A stretch of 64,000 nucleotides of DNA from Leptospira adleri (GTDB lineage Bacteria; Spirochaetota; Leptospiria; Leptospirales; Leptospiraceae). The DNA lies in assembly GCF_002811985.1 (NCBI RefSeq), contig NZ_NPDU01000008.1, positions 1 to 64,000 on the forward strand, read 5' to 3'. Below are positions 51,200 to 60,028 of the stretch, piece by piece (the first letter of the stretch is position 1; the number at the start of each line of letters is the position of its first letter). The position numbers and the translations under genes are program-made. The notes beneath the pieces were generated by a model. It did no database searches. It saw nothing but the letters and a program-made list of their open reading frames with translations, and was not told where the DNA came from.

Positions 51200-53482
51200 T
51201 CAAACCGTTCCCGGTTCGGAATCCCGTTTTTGCGTTACGGGCAAAAGAACCGTGCAAATCGTATAACGTTTGTAAGCCGATTGTATATTCAAGAATCCGT
51301 TGTGTTCCTTGACGATTCCCTGGCTGATCGGAATTCCGAGCCCCGTTCCGCCCTGTTCTCTTTTTGTAGTAAAAAAGGGATCGTAGATCTGCTTTAAAAT
51401 ATCGGGCGGAATTCCCTGTCCGGAATCTTCGATGGTTAATTTGATATACGGAACCGATTCCAAAACGCAGGACTCGAGGAGTATTATGATTTTCTTATTG
51501 AGATTTCTTTCCGGATATTTGACGTTCAGCGCGTCTTTTGAGTTGATAAGAAGATTGATCAGAACCTGCCGTATCAACTGCTCTCTCATCTCGACGAGAG
51601 GAAGATCCCGTTCGAACTCCGTTTCCAAAAGAATATAATTTTTATCGAATACGTTTTCCAAAAGTAAAACGGCCGATTCGACCACGCGGACCATGTCCGA
51701 TTTCCTGAAATGATCGGATTCTTTCCTGGAAAAATCCAAAAGGTTGACCACCACGCTGGAAAGTCGTTTAGCTTCCTCCGAGATGATTCCGGCAAACTTG
51801 ATATGGGACGGATCGCTCATTTCCAAACTTAGAATTTGAGAATATCCTAATATACACATAAGGGGATTGTTGATCTCATGCGCGACGCTCGCTATCAAAG
51901 TGCCGAGCGCCTCGAGTTTCTGAGATTGCCTGAGTTTATTTTCGTAAAAACTCCGTTCTTCTTCCGCTATGATCTCGGCGCTGATATCGATCATTCTTCC
52001 GTCGATCTTCTTAAGACGTCCCTCCGAATCGAAATTTCCCACGGCGTAGATTTCCACGTATATTTTCGATCCGTCTTTTTTCTTAAATTGTACGACTTCT
52101 CCTTCGATTTTAGAATCTTGAAGAATCATATCCATAAAGAACGATCTCTGGTCCGAGTGAAAGTATAGATCCTTTTCCAAATCCAGACTCAGCAATTCAT
52201 CTTTGGAATAACCGGTGATATTGGTCATCGCCGGATTTACTTGGATTAATTTTCCGTCATACGAGCTTGAAAAAATTCCTTCGATTGAATTTTCGAAAAG
52301 GATTCGATAATTCTCCTCGCTCATCCTTACTTTTTCAAAAGATTCCATCTTTTCGGAAACGTCCCTCAGAAGAGAAACGTAATATAGAATTCTTCCTTTG
52401 GCGTCGCGTAACGGATTGATCGTTTGTTCGCAGTAAAACAGAGTTCCGTCTTTTTTCCGATTTGTAATCGTCGTCCGAAACGTATCGCCGTTGGAGATGA
52501 CCCTCCACATCTCTTCATAGAATTCGGGAGTATGAATTCCGGATTTAAGCATGGAAGGAAATTGTCCGATCGCCTCTTCGGAAAGATATCCGGTGATCGT
52601 TTCAAAGGCCGGGTTTACAAAAAGAATCTTCGCATCCAGATTCGTAATCAAAACGGCGTCCCCCGTTTGAGAAGCGACCATGGACAGTTGTTTTAGTTTG
52701 TCCTCGTTTTCCTTTTCCTTAGTGATATCGGAGATCGTAACGACGACCCCCATCATACGATCCACTTCCGGATCGAATAACGGAACTGTGGTCACGTGAG
52801 TCCAAAGAACTTGAAGATCGGCTTTCACAAACCCCAACACTTCTCTGCGAACGGGGAGTCCAGTACTCAAAGTGTAGTATATGGGGGATTCTTCCATGTG
52901 CGTAACGTTTCCGTCCGGATAAATCGTCCTCCACGTCGAACCGTGATACGAATGTCCTACGATGGATTCCGTTTTTAGTCCGAGCATCTTTTCAAAACTC
53001 TGATTGGTTCTAAGAATCGTGCCGGTACTATCCACGAATAAAATCCCTTCCTCCACCGCGGACAAAAGTGTGGAATAAAGGATCTCGCCGGATTTGTAAC
53101 TTTTGGAATTGGTTTGCGATTTGAGAACGTCCTCGGCGGTTAAAACTATGGATTCGATCGCGCCGTTTTCGTTTTTTTCGATTCGGATCTTTTCCTGAAC
53201 CAGTATACTCCCGTTAGGCGAAGAAAGCAGAAGTTCTCCGTTCCATTCTCCCCGTTCAAACGCCGAAGGAAGCGCTTCCGAGAGGATTTTTTCACGATAT
53301 TGTTTCGGATGCAGATCTAAGATCGTTTTTTTCAACGCCTCTTCCTCGGAAAGACCTAGAATATCCAATCCGGCTCGATTCAGAAAAAGGATTTCCCCTT
53401 TTCCGGAAGCGAAACAAACGAGCATTGAACTATTCTCTAAGAACGAGAAGGCGGCCGACTTAAGATTCAATTTTTCCTTCAC
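51200..53482 (-). CDS. PAS-domain sensor histidine kinase
   Basis: It has 760 residues and no membrane spans, so it is cytosolic. Four PAS regions occur at about 10-125, 135-260, 265-385 and 390-510. The third has the NifL-like SGIHTPEFYEEMWRVISNGD. The kinase core has the phospho-accepting H in ASVAHEINNPLMCILGYSQ near residue 535, the N box INLLINSKDAL, G1 IEDSGQGIP and G2 QGGTGLGIPISQ. There is no receiver domain, so a separate one is needed. The divergent receiver-ATPase at 54567 and the PAS-LuxR gene just upstream are candidates. Confidence 0.95.
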   Translation of the reverse strand: MKEKLNLKSAAFSFLENSSMLVCFASGKGEILFLNRAGLDILGLSEEEALKKTILDLHPKQYREKILSEALPSAFERGEWNGELLLSSPNGSILVQEKIRIEKNENGAIESIVLTAEDVLKSQTNSKSYKSGEILYSTLLSAVEEGILFVDSTGTILRTNQSFEKMLGLKTESIVGHSYHGSTWRTIYPDGNVTHMEESPIYYTLSTGLPVRREVLGFVKADLQVLWTHVTTVPLFDPEVDRMMGVVVTISDITKEKENEDKLKQLSMVASQTGDAVLITNLDAKILFVNPAFETITGYLSEEAIGQFPSMLKSGIHTPEFYEEMWRVISNGDTFRTTITNRKKDGTLFYCEQTINPLRDAKGRILYYVSLLRDVSEKMESFEKVRMSEENYRILFENSIEGIFSSSYDGKLIQVNPAMTNITGYSKDELLSLDLEKDLYFHSDQRSFFMDMILQDSKIEGEVVQFKKKDGSKIYVEIYAVGNFDSEGRLKKIDGRMIDISAEIIAEEERSFYENKLRQSQKLEALGTLIASVAHEINNPLMCILGYSQILSLEMSDPSHIKFAGIISEEAKRLSSVVVNLLDFSRKESDHFRKSDMVRVVESAVLLLENVFDKNYILLETEFERDLPLVEMREQLIRQVLINLLINSKDALNVKYPERNLNKKIIILLESCVLESVPYIKLTIEDSGQGIPPDILKQIYDPFFTTKREQGGTGLGIPISQGIVKEHNGFLNIQSAYKRYTICTVLLPVTQKRDSEPGTV

Positions 53483-53690
53483 TGAAGTATTACTTGTATT
53501 GACTTAATAGTTAGGTAGGGATGAAAAAACAAATTCAAAAAGTTGAATCTAAAACATAAAGTATGATTTGAGTTTTGTCGAAGCCCTAAAGTAATGAGAC
53601 GGGTTAAAAAAAGAAAGGAAACGTTCCGCTAAAAAAATAGAGGAACGTTATATTGCGACGTGAATCGAAAATTAGGAAATTTATTTTTAA

Positions 53691-54383
53691 TCAGCAAAGA
53701 CGTATCAAAAATACGGTTAACCTTTGCAGTTTGTCTCTTCCTTGACCCGGTTCCGCCAAATCCTTCTCTATCGTCTTGCGATAGATCGCCTTGAGATGAT
53801 TCTTTAAAGTTCCGGAATGTACTCCCAGCTGTTGAACCAGACTTTCTCTCGTTTGTCCAGCGACCAAAAGTTCGCAGATCTTAGCTTCTTGATAAGTGAG
53901 TCCGTATTCTTTTTGAAGTTTTGGAAAGAGGGATTCCTTGGCTTTGACCGCATTTGTCCCGGTTTCGGATGACGGATTCCCCGCGAGAGACGTTAGTTTA
54001 TCTTGCGGAAGATCCACTTTACAAAGAAAATTGGATATATTTCCCTTCTCATCCCGAAGAGGAGTGATCCTTTCCTTCCAGGAAATCGTTTCTCCCGATC
54101 CGTTCTTATTTAGAAAGTTGCCTTCGTATTCCTTGCCGGACAGGATCGTTCTCCAGAAATTTTCATAAAATTCCGAATCGTGATTTCCCGATTGAAAGAA
54201 TCTTGGATTCTTACCGATCAATTCGTTTCGTTTATAACCGGAAAGTCTCTCAAAAACAGGGTTGATAAACTCTATCCTGCCTTCTTTGTCCGTAATAAAC
54301 ATCGCGTGCGGATATTGATAGAAATAAGAAGTTAAGATTGACGACAAATCTTCATTCTTTATTTGATTTTCCACGATTGACAT
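53691..54383 (-). CDS. PAS-LuxR transcriptional regulator
   Basis: It has 230 residues from ATG 54383, preferred because GGAGGGA lies just before it; an ATG ten codons earlier has no site. A NifL-like PAS domain covers residues about 15-120 (FITDKEGRIEFINPVFERLS, then SGNHDSEFYENFWRTILSGK). A C-terminal LuxR-type HTH follows (YGLTYQEAKICELLVAGQTR, then ESLVQQLGVHSGTLKNHLKA). The direct PAS-HTH fusion means it can sense a signal without phosphorylation. Its PAS resembles PAS3 of the kinase 208 bp downstream, which suggests a shared signal. Confidence 0.9.
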   Translation of the reverse strand: MSIVENQIKNEDLSSILTSYFYQYPHAMFITDKEGRIEFINPVFERLSGYKRNELIGKNPRFFQSGNHDSEFYENFWRTILSGKEYEGNFLNKNGSGETISWKERITPLRDEKGNISNFLCKVDLPQDKLTSLAGNPSSETGTNAVKAKESLFPKLQKEYGLTYQEAKICELLVAGQTRESLVQQLGVHSGTLKNHLKAIYRKTIEKDLAEPGQGRDKLQRLTVFLIRLC

Positions 54384-54566
54384 ACATTCCCTCCACATCT
54401 CTTGAGTAGCCATTTCGTATTAGCATTTATCAAGAGTGAGAATTTCAGTTTAAAATCTATCTAAGTATGAAACTATATTTATCTTCCGTCAATTCTATCC
54501 GTTGGAAGAAACCGAACTCAAGTATTGATAAAAATCAGGAACTTTAATTAGTTAGGTAATAGACAG

Positions 54567-55886
54567 ATGATAAAGACAATCGATATTCGCCAAAATCAAT
54601 TTAGACAAATCGCTCTTGAACCTTCCATTGCCTTGAGGGATCCGATTCTTATCTTAGAAGACGCCGAGGAAATCAGGGCTCTATTACTCCAGATCTGCAA
54701 AACTCTCGGCATCGCGGCGGAAGGTTACGCCAACGGAAAACAAGCCCTAGAAGCCGCTCGAGAAAAAGAATACTCCGCCTTCATCGTGGATCTCGAAACT
54801 CCGCTCATCAAGGGACAAGATTTCATCCGTGAGATTAAGAGTTTCTTGGACGATCCGATCATACTCGTGCAAACCGGCAACAATCAACCCGATACTATCA
54901 TCGAAGTAATGAAGCTCGGAGTTTTGGATTATCTGATCAAACCCGTGGACATTCAAGTTTTCGGACATTGTATGAAACGTATCGTCGAGTATACTCAAAA
55001 GAAGGCCACTGAAAAAGTACTTCAAGAAGAAACCGAAGCGAGACTCAGAGCGCAGTTGGACTGGATTTTATACAAACAATCCTGGATGTCCGATCTCGAA
55101 AAAACGGTGGATATCAGTAAAGTAACTCTGAACAACATCAAGCAGACTTTTTTAAGCGGAGGCGGTTTCGGCGCCATTGTGAGTCTGATCGAAATTCTGG
55201 AGACTTCCGCAACGTTCGAAGGACAAAATTGCGTTTTACCGAAAGAGATCGCCGATCTATTATTCGTTAATAACCAAACGGTTCACGATACTCTTAAATG
55301 TTTGGAGAAGAGTATGGACATACTCAACCGCGATATCGCGAAAGAAAAAGAGACGATGACCGTTTCGGATCTTTTCGATTTGATCGAGCAGACCGTAGAT
55401 AACGCAAATCAGAAGATGGAGAATATTCTAAACGAAAAATCTTTGAGTTTATCGTTTCATAAATCCTTAAATTCGAATGCAGTTGAGATCGAAGTGGATC
55501 GATCTTCGATACAATTGATATTGGAAGAATTGATCGTCAACGCCGCCAAATATTCGCGAAAGGATTCCAAAATTCTTATCTATGATAAAATTCAAAACGG
55601 AATGCTGAATCTCTCCATCAAAAACGAATTCGATTCGAAATCGATTCCAGGCGTTCCGAAAGACAAGGAGATTCTCGTAAAACAACCGTTCTATAGGCTT
55701 ACCGGATTTGTCTACGAAAGCCTTCCGTTGGAAACTTTTTTTTCGGGACTCGGATTGACGATCGTAGATTTTGTGGCGCGAAAACACTCGGGAACATTCC
55801 AAATTTCGAATATTCTAGATCATTCGGTTTCCGAAATCCCGGTTGAAACGGTTTTGGCGTCTTTATCTCTCCCTCTAAAATACTGA
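54567..55886 (+). CDS. Receiver-HATPase protein without a phospho-accepting histidine
   Basis: It has 439 residues. The receiver (residues about 26-140) has the acidic pair E31/D32, phospho-acceptor D75 in AFIVDLETP, T in LVQTGNNQ and K in DYLIKPVD. A coiled linker follows, and the C-terminus has a GHKL ATPase: N box ILEELIVNAAKYSRKD near 320 and a G2-like FFSGLGLTIVDFVARKHSG near 395. No typical H-box HExxxP is visible; DISKVTLNNIKQTF stands where it would be. It probably receives phosphate from the neighbouring kinase and either lost or altered its kinase output. Divergent from the PAS-LuxR gene. Confidence 0.85.
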   Translation: MIKTIDIRQNQFRQIALEPSIALRDPILILEDAEEIRALLLQICKTLGIAAEGYANGKQALEAAREKEYSAFIVDLETPLIKGQDFIREIKSFLDDPIILVQTGNNQPDTIIEVMKLGVLDYLIKPVDIQVFGHCMKRIVEYTQKKATEKVLQEETEARLRAQLDWILYKQSWMSDLEKTVDISKVTLNNIKQTFLSGGGFGAIVSLIEILETSATFEGQNCVLPKEIADLLFVNNQTVHDTLKCLEKSMDILNRDIAKEKETMTVSDLFDLIEQTVDNANQKMENILNEKSLSLSFHKSLNSNAVEIEVDRSSIQLILEELIVNAAKYSRKDSKILIYDKIQNGMLNLSIKNEFDSKSIPGVPKDKEILVKQPFYRLTGFVYESLPLETFFSGLGLTIVDFVARKHSGTFQISNILDHSVSEIPVETVLASLSLPLKY

Positions 55887-56177
55887 ACGATTAGGTGAGA
55901 ATGGGTTGAAACGAGAGAAGAAAAATCTTTTCGATTTTATAGGAAGAAAGATCGAAAATCACGGCGGGATCGAGAAACATCGAAACGAAAATCCCGCCAA
56001 GCGCGCGGACGTCTCGATTTTATGCTGAGAAAGTAAAGGATATTGCATACAAAAAGACGTAGAATCTCCTAACGGCTTGAATCAGACATTATACAAAAAT
56101 ACGGACCTATCTTTCATTCGATCTTAGAACAAAGAATTTCAATTTTCAAGATTCTTCGATTGAAAGAGTTTGGTCCT

Positions 56178-56798
56178 ATGACAGATCTAAAGCTCGTTAT
56201 CGGCGATAAAAAATTCTCATCTTGGTCTTTGCGTCCCTGGATTTTATTGAAGGAAAGTAAAATCCCTTTTACTGAAATATCTCTCATTCTTAACACACCC
56301 GAGTTTTTTGAAAAAATAAAACTCTATTCGAACGCAGGAAAGGTTCCCGTTCTTTTGGACGGAGATATCAAAGTTTGGGACACGTTAAGCATCGTTGAAT
56401 ACATAGCGGAAACTTTTCCCGAAAAAAATTTATGGCCGAAGGAAAAGGCCGCAAGGGCTTTTGCAAGATCCATCGTCGCGGAAATGCATTCCGGTTTTGG
56501 AGATCTCAGAAAAAATCTTTCTATGAACCTCGCCGAGAAACTGCACGGAAGGACTTTTCCTGAGGAAGCGTGGAAGGATATTAGAAGAATCGAATCCATC
56601 TGGAAAGAATGTCTAAACTCTTACAAAGGACCGTTTCTGTTCGGAAAACAATTCGGAATCGCGGACGCGTTTTATGCACCGGTGGTCGGACGATTTCTAA
56701 CCTACGGAATCGATCTGGATCCGGCTGCAAACTCCTATATCGCCACGATCAGCAGCCTCTATTCTTATAAGGAATGGATGGACGGCGTTCTAAAATAG
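56178..56798 (+). CDS. Glutathione S-transferase-like protein
   Basis: It has 206 residues from ATG 56178. The N-terminal thioredoxin-like domain reads LVIGDKKFSSWSLRPWILLK, the 'SxxS' start of many bacterial GSTs, followed by NAGKVPVLLDGDIKVWDTLS with the conserved cis-proline and IVEYIAETFP. The C-terminal helical domain has FLFGKQFGIADAFYAPVVGR, the N-cap motif. It probably conjugates or reduces with glutathione or another thiol. Cytoplasmic and monocistronic. Confidence 0.92.
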   Translation: MTDLKLVIGDKKFSSWSLRPWILLKESKIPFTEISLILNTPEFFEKIKLYSNAGKVPVLLDGDIKVWDTLSIVEYIAETFPEKNLWPKEKAARAFARSIVAEMHSGFGDLRKNLSMNLAEKLHGRTFPEEAWKDIRRIESIWKECLNSYKGPFLFGKQFGIADAFYAPVVGRFLTYGIDLDPAANSYIATISSLYSYKEWMDGVLK

Positions 56799-56893
56799 AA
56801 ACGGAACACAATTCGATTGAACGTAAGAATCCCGCTTAAACGATTCTCAGGATCCGCTCGCCGCAAACCCTGAGAGTATTCTATTTTTCTAAA

Positions 56894-59128
56894 TTACTTT
56901 CTTTGCAATCGAAGCGCGTTAAGAACCACCGAAACGGAACTGAAGGCCATCGCTCCGCCCGCGATCCATGGAGCCAAAAAGCCCGCGGCGGCGAAGGGAA
57001 TTCCCAGCGCGTTATAGATCAAAGCCCAAAAAAGATTCTGACGGATATTATAAACCGTTCTTCTGCTCATCAAGAACGCGTTCGTAATCGAAGCGAGATC
57101 TCCGTTCATGATCACGACGTCCGACGATTCCATCGCAACGTCGGTTCCCGTCCCCATTGCGATACCCAAATTTGCTACCGCCAAAGCGGGAGCGTCGTTG
57201 ATCCCGTCGCCCGCCATCGCCACGACCTTGCCCGAATCCATGAGTTTTTTGACTTCCTTCGCTTTCCCTTCCGGAAGAATTTCGGCGAGAACATGATCGA
57301 TTCCGCATATCTCGGCCACTGCGTTAGCCGTTCTTTGATTATCTCCAGTGATCATATAAACTTCCATACCCAACTCTTTTAACCGAGCGATCGAAGCCGG
57401 AGTGGAATCTTTGACGGTATCCGCGAGGGAAAAAATTGCACTGTGAATTCCATCGACGCTCAGATGTACGACGGTCGCACCTTCCGCCTCTCTTTGAATC
57501 TTCAAATCGGAAAGTGATCGATCAAATTGAATCCCTTTTTCCTTAAAGAGACGATCCGTTCCTAAAAGAATTTCTTTCGAGTTAACGATCGCAAAAACTC
57601 CTCCCCCCGGTATCGTTTCGAATTTTTCGGCGATCGGAAGAATCAAATTTTTTAGTTTTGCCGAATCTACGATCGCTTTCGAAAGAGGATGTTCCGAATT
57701 TTGTTCCGCAGAACCGGCGAGCAGAAGAAGTTGAGATTCATCGCTCGAGGGAATTACGTCTATCTTTTTGAGAACGGGTTTTCCGTGAGTTAAGGTCCCT
57801 GTCTTATCGAAAACCACTGTATTTACTTTATGAGCGATTTCTAATGCTTCCGCCGTGCGGAATAAAATCCCTTGTGTCGCGGCCCGACCGGAACCCGCAA
57901 GAATCGAAACCGGAGTCGCCAATCCCAGAGCGCAAGGACAGGCGATAACAAGAACGGCGATCGCTTTTTCCAAGGCGCCCGAAAAAATACCGGGCTCGAT
58001 CCAAAAAAACCAAAGTGCAAAAGTGAAGGCCGCAATCAAGATCACGATCGGAACGAACACTCCCGAAATACGATCGGCAATCCTTTGAATGGGCGCTCTC
58101 GAACCCTGAGCTTCTTGAACCACCCTTACGATACCGGATAAAAGAGTATCCTTTCCTACTTTGGAAGCCCTTAATTTTAGAATTCCGTTTTTGTTAAGCG
58201 AACCGCCAAACAACGTATCCCCTACTTTTTTTTCGACCGGAATACTTTCACCGGTTAACATCGATTCGTCGATTGAAGAGCTTCCCTCCTCTACGATTCC
58301 GTCAACGGGGACGGTTTCTCCGACTTTCACTAAAAGTAAATCCCCGGCCCTCACCGCGACCAGCGGAATTTCAAGGATCTCGCCTTCACGGATGATGTTC
58401 GCAGTTTTCGGCTGAAGTCCAGCTAACGACTGAATCGCTTTTGAAGACTTGCCCTTCGCGATATGTTCTAAGAATTTTCCGAAAAGAATCAGAGTGATTA
58501 GAACCGCCGAGGTTTCATAGTAGAGAAAAATTTCCCCGTGGTGATGCTCCTCTAAAGAGATAAACGATTGTTTAACGCTGTAAAAATAGGCGGCGGAAGT
58601 TCCAAGTGCGACAAGAACGTCCATATTCGCTCCGCCGTTTTTAAGCGAACGAAAAGCCCCCAAGTAAAAAGAAGAGCCGATCCAAAATTGGACGGGTGTC
58701 GCAAGCGCAAACTGCAGCCATGGATTCATTAGGAAATGTAAATATTCCGAAAATTTGTTTTGTCCGAAGTGACCGATCATCGACAAAAGCAAGGGCGTGG
58801 AGAAAAGTATCGAAATCAAAAGTCTGAATTTTAATTTTTTAAACTCTTCCTCGTGAGCCTTTTCAGCTTCTCCGTGAATTACGATATCTTCGTGAACAAG
58901 CGCTCTATATCCGAGAGAATCCACTTTGTCCAATAAAACTTCCTGTGAAACCGGAGAAGTGAACTCCACTTTCGCAGTCTCCATAGCGAAGTTAACCCTT
59001 GCGTCTTTTACGCCCGGAACTTTTTTTAATCCTTTTTCAATCCGAAGCGCGCAATTCGCGCAGGTCATTCCGATCAGATCCAGCGTCAAAGCGGAATCGG
59101 AAGGTTCTGTTGTTGTCCGCTCAGTCAT
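56894..59128 (-). CDS. copA: Copper-exporting P1B-type ATPase
   Basis: It has 744 residues. A single N-terminal metal-binding domain has GMTCANC (C23, C26). About eight membrane segments follow. CPCALGLATPVSI near residue 395 is the transmembrane CPC that binds Cu(I), DKTGTLTHGKPVL holds the phosphorylated D near 440, and GDGINDAPALAVANLG lies near 630. It expels Cu(I) from the cytoplasm. The ATG overlaps the copZ stop by 4 bp (ATGA), so the two are coupled. Confidence 0.97.
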   Translation of the reverse strand: MTERTTTEPSDSALTLDLIGMTCANCALRIEKGLKKVPGVKDARVNFAMETAKVEFTSPVSQEVLLDKVDSLGYRALVHEDIVIHGEAEKAHEEEFKKLKFRLLISILFSTPLLLSMIGHFGQNKFSEYLHFLMNPWLQFALATPVQFWIGSSFYLGAFRSLKNGGANMDVLVALGTSAAYFYSVKQSFISLEEHHHGEIFLYYETSAVLITLILFGKFLEHIAKGKSSKAIQSLAGLQPKTANIIREGEILEIPLVAVRAGDLLLVKVGETVPVDGIVEEGSSSIDESMLTGESIPVEKKVGDTLFGGSLNKNGILKLRASKVGKDTLLSGIVRVVQEAQGSRAPIQRIADRISGVFVPIVILIAAFTFALWFFWIEPGIFSGALEKAIAVLVIACPCALGLATPVSILAGSGRAATQGILFRTAEALEIAHKVNTVVFDKTGTLTHGKPVLKKIDVIPSSDESQLLLLAGSAEQNSEHPLSKAIVDSAKLKNLILPIAEKFETIPGGGVFAIVNSKEILLGTDRLFKEKGIQFDRSLSDLKIQREAEGATVVHLSVDGIHSAIFSLADTVKDSTPASIARLKELGMEVYMITGDNQRTANAVAEICGIDHVLAEILPEGKAKEVKKLMDSGKVVAMAGDGINDAPALAVANLGIAMGTGTDVAMESSDVVIMNGDLASITNAFLMSRRTVYNIRQNLFWALIYNALGIPFAAAGFLAPWIAGGAMAFSSVSVVLNALRLQRK

Positions 59129-59334
59129 TTGATTGCACCCGGAGTATAACCTTCTTCCAAAATGGCCGCTCTTACCTTGGATAGTTCCTCTTCGGTTCCT
59201 TCTCCTTGATAAACGACTTCTCTATTCGCCAGACTTGCTTTGGACGAAAGACCGATCTCTTTCAACGCGGATTCGATCGTGTGTTGACAGTGATTGCAGG
59301 TCATTCCTTCTACGGTTAATGTGATTTCTTTCAT
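59125..59334 (-). CDS. copZ: Copper chaperone CopZ
   Basis: It has 69 residues with the ferredoxin-like HMA fold and GMTCNHC (C13, C16), which binds Cu(I). The size matches CopZ. It delivers copper to CopA, whose gene overlaps by 4 bp. CsoR lies 19 bp upstream. Confidence 0.95.
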   Translation of the reverse strand: MKEITLTVEGMTCNHCQHTIESALKEIGLSSKASLANREVVYQGEGTEEELSKVRAAILEEGYTPGAIK

Positions 59335-59353
59335 GATTTAGTTTCTCCAAGAG

Positions 59354-59641
59354 TTATTTAAGAATCCGATCGACGGTCGTCATAAATTCGTTCAGGATCG
59401 CAGGATCATTCTCCTTAAACCTTTCTACCACACAGGTTTCAATATGACTTTTAAGAAGAGTTTTCGAAACTCCGTCTAACGCAGATTTAACGGAAGAAAG
59501 CTGATTGAGGACGTCGTCGCAGTATTCGTCCCTTTCAATCATTCCTTGGATCCCCCGAATCTGACCTTCGATCTTTTTAAGCCTCAACGCGAGGCTTTCC
59601 TTTACCTTAGGATCGGAGCGCAGTTTGTGTTTCGGTTTCAT
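59354..59641 (-). CDS. csoR: CsoR-type copper-sensing repressor
   Basis: It has 95 residues. The CsoR copper site is intact: C41 in DEYCDDVLNQLSSVKSAL, then H66 and C70 in LLKSHIETCVV, spaced 25 and 4 as in CsoR, and not the RcnR or FrmR patterns. KKIEGQIRGIQGMIERDEY is the conserved helix. Cu(I) binding would release it from the operator just upstream. The promoter drives csoR-copZ-copA. Confidence 0.95.
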   Translation of the reverse strand: MKPKHKLRSDPKVKESLALRLKKIEGQIRGIQGMIERDEYCDDVLNQLSSVKSALDGVSKTLLKSHIETCVVERFKENDPAILNEFMTTVDRILK

Positions 59642-59664
59642 ATACCATACCCCCCTATAGTATA
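59641..59664. promoter_or_regulatory. CsoR operator with a G6 centre
   Basis: Read in the gene's sense it is TATACTATA, GGGGGG, then TATGGTATA: 9-bp arms with one mismatch around six G. This is the known CsoR/RcnR-type architecture. The last base is shared with the ATG. The left arm includes a possible -10 (TATACT), and the G run may double as ribosome-binding site. Confidence 0.8.
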
Positions 59665-59776
59665 GACATCTTTAAAAATAAATCCTCAATAAAAAAATCA
59701 TCGATCAGAAAAAATTTCTACAATCTGATTCCAAAGCTACTACAAGGAGATCCGATAAACGAAGCGAAAAGTCCGT

Positions 59777-59983
59777 TTGCATTTTACCGAAAAAGCCGAA
59801 ATCCTCATCCAAAATTGTGAGACCTTTGTCTCCGAATACCGTAGAGATTTCTATTCGGTTCCGGGCGGAAGTGAAACTGGCCCTTTCTCTCTTTGCATTC
59901 TCAACGAAATCGGGGGGAATTCCTTTATGTGGTCTCATGGAATTCATCAGTTTTTCGTCATTTCAAAAGATAAAAATACTTAA
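59777..59983 (+). CDS. Questionable short open frame
   Basis: A TTG-started 68-codon frame reads EKAEILIQNCETFVSEYRRD and ends HQFFVISKDKNT. The minus strand of the same DNA also has an 80-codon frame (59705-59947). Neither has a recognisable domain or clear ribosome-binding site. I cannot decide which, if either, is real; both may be traces of an older gene. This lies in the 387-bp gap between csoR and the radical SAM gene. Confidence 0.2.
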   Translation: MHFTEKAEILIQNCETFVSEYRRDFYSVPGGSETGPFSLCILNEIGGNSFMWSHGIHQFFVISKDKNT

Positions 59984-60028
59984 AATTTGTTTACTATTTT
60001 TATAAATAGTTAAGACTTAGATTCGAAA

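Noticed and set aside
53508..54558. TAGTTAGGTA upstream of the kinase gene (53508) and again before the receiver-ATPase gene (54549)
   Set aside because: The two sites have different orientations relative to their genes and only ten bases match, so chance cannot be excluded.
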